A stretch of 64,000 bases of DNA from Dickeya dianthicola NCPPB 453 (GTDB lineage Bacteria > Pseudomonadota > Gammaproteobacteria > Enterobacterales > Enterobacteriaceae), in contig NZ_CM001841.1 in NCBI RefSeq assembly GCF_000365305.1, forward strand, positions 666,284 to 730,283, given 5' to 3'. The notes beneath the pieces were generated by a model. The model was not told where the DNA came from and did not search any database. It saw only the letters and a program-made list of their open reading frames with translations. Shown piece after piece: positions 58,604 through 64,000 of this stretch. The stretch's first letter is position 1. Every line of letters starts with the position of its first letter. The translations under genes and the position numbers were made by a program.

Positions 58604-58720
58604 CTGGGTGCAAACTGGGTGCAAGTGCACCCACCAAAAACCATAAAACCTCTTATCTCTTAAAAGAGATAGAAATAAACCCTGCGGTATGTAATTGAGG
58701 GGTGTCAGCCTTGGCACCCC
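58603..58720 (+). repeat. tandem 11-bp repeat and three hairpins after the HTH gene
   Basis: ACTGGGTGCAA occurs twice in direct succession (58603-58613, 58614-58624), overlapping the stop codon. GGGTGC/GCACCC (58617-58632), ATCTCTT/AAGAGAT (58655-58670) and GGGGTG/CACCCC (58699-58720) form three successive stems without T-runs. Could be an operator or replication iteron region, or mRNA structure; undetermined. The following 100 bases are AT-rich (58736-58758) with a pyrimidine tract. Confidence 0.55.
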
Positions 58721-58820
58721 ATAAATCGACCAAAAGTTTTATATATAAAAATATATAGAACCTTTCTCCTCCCTCCCCGAATGTCCTCACCAAACAAGTG
58801 TAAAAATAAGGAGAACCACC

Positions 58821-59108
58821 ATAGCCAGAGAACTCACCCCGCAGCAGCGCCTACGGAGGTACGGCCCACCCGTTGAATTAATCCCCGAGTATATCGAAGT
58901 TCAACCTATAGCAGGGTTAATCCCGACAGGGCTGATTGATACCCGTGTACGGTGCAATCCTGCATTCGGCATCTCCCTTAATCCAGCCAAGAAAGACCCC
59001 CGATACATCTGCTTTATCAAAGGTAAGCGATACCTATGCAGAGACGTGCGGAATCAACTCATTAACCGAATGCACCAACAAGGAGACATGCGATATGAAA
59101 TGGAATGA
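58821..59108 (+). CDS. 95-aa ORF with apparent ATA start codon
   Basis: Open frame of 95 codons to TGA at 59106-59108 with no ATG, GTG or TTG at its beginning. AAGGAG (58808-58813) is followed after seven bases by ATA (58821) and then ARELTPQQRLRRYGPPVELI, PEYIEVQPIAGLIPTGLIDT; the C-terminal part is YICFIKGKRYLCRDVRNQLI. It overlaps the next gene by 14 nt, like its neighbours, so it behaves as a real gene. Function unknown. Either a rare non-canonical start, or a start codon lost by mutation. Confidence 0.5.
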   Translation: MARELTPQQRLRRYGPPVELIPEYIEVQPIAGLIPTGLIDTRVRCNPAFGISLNPAKKDPRYICFIKGKRYLCRDVRNQLINRMHQQGDMRYEME

Positions 59109-59427
59109 CTACTCAAAGCCCGGCAGCAAATCAGGCGCATGTTATCAGAACGTGTTTGATGTTAAGCCGAGAGGAACAAGCCTCAGCCCATCTGAACGCT
59201 CCCGATTACAGACAATCGGAAAGGAGTTACGAACAGCACGCGGACAGAACCGCGCCCGACTGATAGCGGAACTCGACGCGTTATCTGATAGCAAGGAATT
59301 TACAGCGGCAGATGCCCGGATGATTGCGGCGTACGCCAAAGCCGGAGCAATGCAGGAGCAGGACGGCTACGCCCCCGGCGACGGGCAGCGAATGTTAGAT
59401 ATGGTTCGGGATGCCACCGACGAGTAA
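59095..59427 (+). CDS. 110-aa hypothetical protein
   Basis: Not recognised. ATG at 59095 (MKWNDYSKPGSKSGACYQNV) has AAGGAG nine bases upstream (59080-59085). Middle is helical and basic (LQTIGKELRTARGQNRARLI), ending in GDGQRMLDMVRDATDE. Overlaps the end of the ATA-start ORF by 14 nt, suggesting coupled translation. Confidence 0.6.
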   Translation: MKWNDYSKPGSKSGACYQNVFDVKPRGTSLSPSERSRLQTIGKELRTARGQNRARLIAELDALSDSKEFTAADARMIAAYAKAGAMQEQDGYAPGDGQRMLDMVRDATDE

Positions 59428-59485
59428 ACCTGAACCCGCCGTAGTACTTAATGATTACTGAATGAAGAATTTAATGGAGAATTAC

Positions 59486-60049
59486 ATGCAAACAGAGACA
59501 ATCACCCTACCCGTGCCGGGGCAAAGCAACAATCCCTCGCAGGCTGCACAGGAGCAGGCTCAGCACGCTCTACAAAATGCTGAGTACCAATCACTTATCA
59601 CAGATGCAAACATCCTGCTTGAGGCTGTACAGGCCGCTACGGGTGGTGCTGATGTACCGAGTATTCAGCAGTACCGACCAGACGCGACACTCGCAGGGGC
59701 GTACCTGCAAGCGCACCACGGCAGTGTTCTACGTGGTATAGACGATGCGCTACGCGATGTTCGTATCAGCAGCCCGGCTGACACCGAGTTACTACTCCGT
59801 GGCTTCCTGATTAAGCTGGTGAATTTGAGCATTCGCAGCAAACACAGCGCATTGAATCAGGCCAGAATTAACAAGGAAGCTGCACAGACTGGCGCATTAG
59901 GCGCTGAGTTATCCCGCTCCCTAGAGGCTTGGATGCGCACCCGTAAGATATCCGAGAAGTTCAGCGCAGGTGAGATGGCTTTAATCCGAGAGCATGTCAC
60001 AGCCGGGCGCATGAACATCGCCAATAACATGGCGGGGCAGGATGTTTAG
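59486..60049 (+). CDS. 187-aa hypothetical helical protein
   Basis: Not recognised. ATG at 59486 (MQTETITLPVPGQSNNPSQA) has GGAG six bases upstream; in-frame ATGs at 59462 and 59474 are less well placed. Predominantly alpha-helical, Gln/Ala-rich (AAQEQAQHALQNAEYQSLIT), no cysteines, no TM. Part of the compact run. Confidence 0.6.
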   Translation: MQTETITLPVPGQSNNPSQAAQEQAQHALQNAEYQSLITDANILLEAVQAATGGADVPSIQQYRPDATLAGAYLQAHHGSVLRGIDDALRDVRISSPADTELLLRGFLIKLVNLSIRSKHSALNQARINKEAAQTGALGAELSRSLEAWMRTRKISEKFSAGEMALIREHVTAGRMNIANNMAGQDV

Positions 60050-60052
60050 TTC

Positions 60053-60376
60053 TTGGATATTGATTCGGACTGGAGAGCTAAAGCCGATGCAATGGCCATG
60101 CTCCCCGGCAGCCGTAGCGTTACCGCCAGCATCGGGACAAAAGATACCGGGGATTCTGTTTCTGTCCAATTCCGTGATGGTGGCTGGGTGCTAGCGTGGT
60201 GGAACTCTGCTGAAACTGGCAACGGTGATAATCCCGGCTGGGTAGTTATCCAGTGCAGTGAGAATCTACAGGCCGTGTTACAGCGTGAGCGTGCGCAGCA
60301 ACGGGAGATTGACGCGCTGCTAGGCAGACGACGTCCACAGATGCAAAGCAAGGTATTCACTGATGAGCTGTCGTAA
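60053..60376 (+). CDS. 107-aa hypothetical protein, TTG start
   Basis: Not recognised. Begins at TTG 60053, three bases after the previous stop (MDIDSDWRAKADAMAMLPGS), with AGGA about ten bases upstream inside the preceding gene. A beta-rich middle (SVQFRDGGWVLAWWNSAETG, PGWVVIQCSENLQA) and a basic helical end with LLGRRRPQMQSK. Overlaps the next gene by 14 nt. Confidence 0.55.
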   Translation: MDIDSDWRAKADAMAMLPGSRSVTASIGTKDTGDSVSVQFRDGGWVLAWWNSAETGNGDNPGWVVIQCSENLQAVLQRERAQQREIDALLGRRRPQMQSKVFTDELS

Positions 60377-60953
60377 GGTCAGCATACCCTCACTCCAATC
60401 TGGCAAACACCCCACAAATAGAGAACTCCATCTCATGCGGCTTGGTTACCCCGAGTACCAGCAAAGGCTCCGCAGTATTCAGCAACATAACCCCACCCGT
60501 TATAACGCCATTATGGATAAGCAGAAATTCTTTACAAGCGGAGACTTCCGATGTTCGAAATGTGGGGGCTTGGAGCAATACACCCGAAATCTTGCTTGTC
60601 GTGGTTGCTGTATTCAGCGTAGCAAGGCGGTGTTTGTGCTTCTTGAGTCGCCGTACATTCTGAATCCACAGTATCAGTATGTATCAGATGAGGCGGCCTC
60701 TAAGCAGTATCAGGAACGTGTTCAGATAAAGCAGTATCTCGACTGGTTCCGGGGTGAGTTAATGCCTGTGCGTGTTCAGTGTGGCTCGTGGCTACTAGAG
60801 CGTGGCGTGATGTTTCAGCCAATTAAGGGGGGACGTTCACGGGGTGTTCAGTACCTCCAACCCAACCAGAAACGACATGCTGAGTTTATGAATGATCCCG
60901 AGTACCGGGAAATCTTGAACTATATCGAAAACACTATAGGGGAAAGACCATGA
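60363..60953 (+). CDS. 196-aa protein with a zinc-ribbon-like CxxC pair
   Basis: Not recognised overall. A four-cysteine element FRCSKCGGLEQYTRNLACRG then C (CxxC-x12-CxxC, about residues 64-82) should bind zinc. The rest is basic with IKQYLDWFRGELMPVRVQCG and a C-terminal YREILNYIENTIGERP. ATG at 60363 has AAGG eight bases upstream and overlaps the previous gene by 14 nt; the end overlaps the next by 4 nt. Confidence 0.6.
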   Translation: MSCRKVSIPSLQSGKHPTNRELHLMRLGYPEYQQRLRSIQQHNPTRYNAIMDKQKFFTSGDFRCSKCGGLEQYTRNLACRGCCIQRSKAVFVLLESPYILNPQYQYVSDEAASKQYQERVQIKQYLDWFRGELMPVRVQCGSWLLERGVMFQPIKGGRSRGVQYLQPNQKRHAEFMNDPEYREILNYIENTIGERP

Positions 60954-61222
60954 GCGGTGATCTTGCTTGTTCATTACAAGAGGCAATTGTGCTTAACCGC
61001 GTTTTAAAGCTTTGTAGCGATGCACCGTCAGGGCTGGCATGGCGAGCACGCTCCGGGAAAGGTAAAGCCAACAAGCGGGAGGGAGACCCGGCTGGCGGTT
61101 TAAATAGAACGGGTGGGCGGGATTATCGAGTCATGGTGAACGGCAAGCGGTGGACTGCTCCCGCTGCTGTTCGAATTCTGCTAAGTCTGGAATCTGTCCA
61201 GCAAATTAAAAAGGAGGTGTGA
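60950..61222 (+). CDS. 90-aa protein related to the N-terminal part of the nearby HNH endonuclease
   Basis: ATG overlaps the preceding stop (ATGA). Contains CSDAPSGLAWRARSG, then GGLNRTGGRDYRVMVNGKRW. This parallels the HNH gene at 61857 (TESPSGLTWQRG, GTLGKDGYWSVQLKGKKY), but the catalytic His-Asn-His half is absent. Could be a DNA-binding half-protein or a decayed paralogue. Confidence 0.55.
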   Translation: MSGDLACSLQEAIVLNRVLKLCSDAPSGLAWRARSGKGKANKREGDPAGGLNRTGGRDYRVMVNGKRWTAPAAVRILLSLESVQQIKKEV

Positions 61223-61641
61223 TGCTGTACACAAAACAAAATGCGCTACCTACGCAAGTACCAGCGCTTCATGAGTCACTTTGCTTAGCCGATGATTCTC
61301 CGTCTGGTATCCGATACAGAGTGTCTGGTTGCTTTGGTAATCTTAGCCCATCGTGTGTTGCAGGATTACCTTCGGTAATAACGTCATGGCCTCCTGATGT
61401 GGCTGAGACGTTCAGAGGTCAGTTCTTGCACCCGTTGGATTATGAAGTGCCAGTGCAAATAGGCTGGGATATTCAGGAGATAGGAGAGGGATTATGGGAC
61501 GTTAATCCAATTATTGAAACATTCCCTGCTGCTGAGGTTCGCGCTGCTTTGAAATATTTGGAATTGGAGCGTGAAATTAATTTGCTAACAGGAATCGTTG
61601 AGTGTGAACAGTGTGCTAACAACAAGAGAAAGCGACTCTAG
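61222..61641 (+). CDS. 139-aa hypothetical protein
   Basis: ATG at 61222 shares a base with the previous stop (TGATG), with AAGGAGG at 61211-61217. Early residues LADDSPSGIRYRVSGCF echo the DxPSG motif of its two neighbours, but the rest (EVPVQIGWDIQEIGEGLWDV, helical end with CEQCANNKRKRL) is unlike them. Function unknown. Confidence 0.55.
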   Translation: MLYTKQNALPTQVPALHESLCLADDSPSGIRYRVSGCFGNLSPSCVAGLPSVITSWPPDVAETFRGQFLHPLDYEVPVQIGWDIQEIGEGLWDVNPIIETFPAAEVRAALKYLELEREINLLTGIVECEQCANNKRKRL

Positions 61642-61648
61642 TTCTTGC

Positions 61649-61692
61649 CAGCGAGTCACAATCTTATGGAGCATACTGATTGTGACTCGCTG
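61649..61692. terminator. 15-bp perfect inverted repeat after the 139-aa gene
   Basis: CAGCGAGTCACAATC (61649-61663) and GATTGTGACTCGCTG (61678-61692), 14-nt loop. No T-run, so either an mRNA-stabilising or terminating structure or a protein-binding palindrome. Confidence 0.5.
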
Positions 61693-61856
61693 ATAAGGGT
61701 AATGTTAGAGCGTTTGGGGAGATTCAGGAGCGTAGCATCCTGGTTATATACATTCTTCAAAATTTCGGGTGTCTAATTCTAAAATATACAGTATATCCAT
61801 TCCTTTACGGATGGTATCGCAAGCATTGTTGTAATATTTATTTATGGAGGTGGTTT

Positions 61857-62333
61857 ATATTTAATTGCTTTGCAGTTGATACGGAATCCCCAAGTGGTTT
61901 AACTTGGCAGCGCGGTCTATCCCAGAGAGTTAAAATCGGTGCTTGTGCTGGGACTCTCGGTAAAGATGGTTATTGGTCTGTTCAATTAAAAGGAAAGAAG
62001 TACGCGGTACATCGTATTATCTGGTCTCTTACCAATGGCGCTATTCCTGCTGGGCATTGTATCGACCATATAGACGGAGATAGGAGTAATAACAATATCC
62101 TGAATCTGCGATTGGCTACCAGAGCGCAGAACAACCAGAATGCACGTAAATGTATTACAGGTAATAATCTACCCAAGGGAATTAGTGTTAATAAAACAAA
62201 TGGGGTTTATTGTGCTCAAGTACAAAATGACGGGAAGCGGTGGCGTAAGTATGGGAAGAACCTTGAGCAACTTACCCATGAGGTTCAATTAGCCCGTACA
62301 ATCTCACACGGGCAATTCGCATGTCATGGATAG
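61857..62333 (+). CDS. HNH endonuclease with apparent ATA start codon
   Basis: 158 aa homing-type HNH nuclease. Reading MFNCFAVDTESPSGLTWQRG, then YAVHRIIWSLTNGAIPAGHC, IDHIDGDRSNNNILNLRLAT (the HNH core His-Asp-His/Asn), and a C-terminal AP2-like strand set GVYCAQVQNDGKRWRKYGKN. No ATG/GTG/TTG lies at its start; GGAGGT (61846-61851) is followed after five bases by ATA (61857). The first in-frame ATG/GTG/TTG that avoids losing the HNH motif is absent, since the internal start near 62112 falls after it. May be a mobile-intron-type nuclease or a packaging-related HNH. Confidence 0.7.
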   Translation: MFNCFAVDTESPSGLTWQRGLSQRVKIGACAGTLGKDGYWSVQLKGKKYAVHRIIWSLTNGAIPAGHCIDHIDGDRSNNNILNLRLATRAQNNQNARKCITGNNLPKGISVNKTNGVYCAQVQNDGKRWRKYGKNLEQLTHEVQLARTISHGQFACHG

Positions 62334-62335
62334 AT

Positions 62336-62737
62336 TTATTTATTATCTTCTAGGGTGGGGCAGCGGGGCGTTGTTAAGTCACTGCACCGCCCAATATTTC
62401 GACCATAAATAATAAACTCCCTCGGCTTGGTTGGATAGTATTTATCGAATAAAGCTATTGTTTCATTAAGTAATTGATTGCAAGAATCAGGGGTGGCGGT
62501 TACGAGATGCCCATTAACTTCTAATAAGCAACCGAGACTATAGTACCAGCCGTTAAAGCGTTTAATATTAACCTCACGTAAAGAAATCGTATCAGTGCCA
62601 CTTCCAATATAATATGATGCTTCATCATTCATTGGAGCGCGAGAGAATACAAATAGAATGCTTACTACAAAGCCCAGTGCGATAAGTTGGGCTGCTATTG
62701 AGATAGCCCGCCCTTTAATTATGGATACCTTGAGCAT
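62336..62737 (-). CDS. 133-aa single-TM hypothetical protein
   Basis: Not recognised. ATG at 62737 (MLKVSIIKGRAISIAAQLIA) has AGGGG five bases upstream. One N-terminal TM segment (about 12-34) and a periplasmic-type domain with four cysteines (LGCLLEV, DSCNQLL, GRCSDL, RCPTL), which could form disulfides. Convergent with the HNH gene, two bases apart. Confidence 0.55.
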   Translation of the reverse strand: MLKVSIIKGRAISIAAQLIALGFVVSILFVFSRAPMNDEASYYIGSGTDTISLREVNIKRFNGWYYSLGCLLEVNGHLVTATPDSCNQLLNETIALFDKYYPTKPREFIIYGRNIGRCSDLTTPRCPTLEDNK

Positions 62738-62838
62738 ACTAGCCCCTTGCTGATCGGAGTTGTTATTATACAGGTGCAGTTGTGCCGTTATGTTCCGTGA
62801 TCTAGGCGGCAACCACTGTGCATTAACACTTTGCGCAT

Positions 62839-63210
62839 CTACCAGTTTGAAAATAAACTGGGGTCTCTTTCATAAATTTGTATAAGAAGAGCTGCACCAA
62901 CAACACGAGCAGGTTCAATCATGTAATTATCAAAGTCAACAGTACTTAGTAGTTCCAATTCTGGTAGGAGTATTTTATCTATTATATCTTTGGATGTGGT
63001 TCTTTTATATTTCATTAGCAGAGGAGCATACAGGGGTAGAGTTGGTTGGAGTTCATTTACAATGGAGAATGATTGTACTAATAATGAAGTGCCTAGTCGA
63101 GATTTCATAAAATCATTGGAGTCATGATAATTTAAAAACCATTGCTGAAATGGTAGTAATGTTTTGTAATCGGATTTTGATGGTCCGAATAATTTAAATA
63201 GAATACCCAT
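62839..63210 (-). CDS. 123-aa hypothetical protein
   Basis: Not recognised. MGILFKLFGPSKSDYKTLLP with AAAGG six bases before the ATG. Mostly helical, no TM, no cysteine (LGTSLLVQSFSIVNELQPTL, EPARVVGAALLIQIYERDPS). AT-rich. Lies between the TM protein and the integrase on the same strand. Confidence 0.5.
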   Translation of the reverse strand: MGILFKLFGPSKSDYKTLLPFQQWFLNYHDSNDFMKSRLGTSLLVQSFSIVNELQPTLPLYAPLLMKYKRTTSKDIIDKILLPELELLSTVDFDNYMIEPARVVGAALLIQIYERDPSLFSNW

Positions 63211-63380
63211 CCTTTACCTTTGTATTTATTTAAGTTGTTGAGTGAATTTCATTGTGGCTTAAACAATCTCGCCTCTATCTTTTAGGTGGCAGCTTGGTTT
63301 TACCCCATTCTGCCAGCAGTGCTAGGGTATTGGTAATTGGTTTTATAGATCAATATTCGTTAATCGATCGGTTTAATCGA

Positions 63381-64000
63381 TCATCTTTGGTGAGCTTCCA
63401 CATGGTAAATCGCCTGCACCAATGACACATAATCGGCTAGTTCTGATAGTAGCGCACCAGAGCTGTAAGTTTTGAAGGATTCAGTCTTGCCCCTCTCATG
63501 CCCGACAATCTGTGCAATCCTATCTTCCGGTACGCCAGCGCGGTCTAAGGCAGTAATGAACATTCCGCGCAGACTATGAAAGCATTGTCTGTCTGTGGCA
63601 TTGGGTAAAACCTTATTCCGCAGGCGGGTGAATTGCTGGCTGTACCACGGCCCCCTTTTGCCATCGAGCCGCTTTATCAAATTTGACTGGGGTAACAAGT
63701 ACTCGCCTAGCTCACCTTGCTGGTTCAATTGTTTGCATCTGACAATGGCGTTTTGTAACGCTGGGTGCACTGGCACAATCCGTACGCCTGCTTTTGTTTT
63801 AGCTACCTGCACGCTAAAGCACATAACACCCGCGGTTTCTGAGGCGTCGGAGACCCGTAGAGAGGCGATTTCATCTAACCGCATACCTGAGTAAAGCCCG
63901 ATTAAAATAACGTCTCGTAGATCGTCTGAGGCGTTATTAAGCAGGGCATTTATTTCATCCGAGGTGAATGCTTCATAACTTTTTATTGTCCGCTTGGCCT
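63381..64000 (-). CDS. tyrosine integrase, C-terminal catalytic part (5' end outside window)
   Basis: Phage-type tyrosine recombinase, cut by the window edge; about 206 residues visible. Catalytic residues: Arg in GLYSGMRLDEIASLRVSD, Lys in VQVAKTKAGVRIVPVHP, His/Arg in CFHSLRGMFITALDRAG, His in IVGHERGKTESFKTYSSG with the nucleophilic Tyr. Probably the enzyme that placed the element at tRNA-Gly(CCC). Confidence 0.9.
   Translation of the reverse strand, partial: AKRTIKSYEAFTSDEINALLNNASDDLRDVILIGLYSGMRLDEIASLRVSDASETAGVMCFSVQVAKTKAGVRIVPVHPALQNAIVRCKQLNQQGELGEYLLPQSNLIKRLDGKRGPWYSQQFTRLRNKVLPNATDRQCFHSLRGMFITALDRAGVPEDRIAQIVGHERGKTESFKTYSSGALLSELADYVSLVQAIYHVEAHQR

Noticed and set aside
54979..63380. 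A second copy of the tRNA-Gly 3' end marking the right border of the element
   Set aside because: I looked for the TTCGATTCCCTTC / CCCGCTCCA sequence to the right and found no copy in the window; the border must lie further on.

Overview
The window looks like the chromosome of a soft-rot enterobacterium of the Dickeya/Pectobacterium type (order Enterobacterales). The basis is recall: most proteins match Escherichia coli counterparts nearly end to end, but local gene order differs from E. coli, and an acetoin (bud) operon is present. No database search was run. The backbone is GC-rich; two blocks have a clearly different composition or gene content.

Backbone, left part (1-15.9 kb): the end of truB, rpsO and pnp with two recognisable autoregulatory RNA leaders, nlpI, deaD, yhbW, the ubiV-ubiU / ubiT-yhbS set for O2-independent ubiquinone synthesis, yhbQ, then deoCABD for deoxynucleoside catabolism. 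The yhbQ-deoC gap holds what looks like a degraded type I-E CRISPR leader with a single repeat and no array or cas genes.

Variable region (15.9-27.5 kb), between deoD and rimI: (i) an AT-rich, tightly coupled five-gene minus-strand operon (PLP lyase/synthase-like enzyme, archaeal-type purine phosphoribosyltransferase, YggS-like PLP protein, EamA/DMT transporter, ATP-grasp ligase). It looks like an undescribed small-molecule production and export system. (ii) A compact locus resembling the phage P1/P4 C4 antisense-RNA immunity system, with two target sites covering the ribosome binding sites of a 54-aa Icd-like ORF and a 153-aa protein. (iii) A complete type I restriction-modification operon (hsdRMS).

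Backbone, middle (27.7-54.9 kb): rimI-holD, rsmC, an aldo/keto reductase with a divergent LysR regulator, three identical tRNA-Leu(CAG) genes, a Fur-box-preceded DUF1435 gene, the budA-budB acetoin genes with a divergent LysR regulator, the glycine cleavage operon gcvTHP, an HD hydrolase, a YqfA-type membrane protein, ygfZ, sdhE-ygfX, fldB, an MHS-family transporter lodged between fldB and xerD, then xerD-dsbC-recJ, prfB (with its programmed +1 frameshift), lysS, a LysE-family exporter and tRNA-Gly(CCC).

Integrated element (about 54.98 kb to beyond the window end): starts at the 3' end of tRNA-Gly(CCC) and runs to a tyrosine integrase cut by the window edge. It carries a DUF3800 protein, an IS3-family remnant, a serine recombinase with flanking direct repeats, and a compact run of eight mostly unrecognised genes followed by an HNH endonuclease. 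Two of its ORFs have no ATG/GTG/TTG at the correct place but an ATA codon at ideal distance from a strong Shine-Dalgarno sequence. Its gene content is largely unfamiliar and it is the second candidate for something undescribed.
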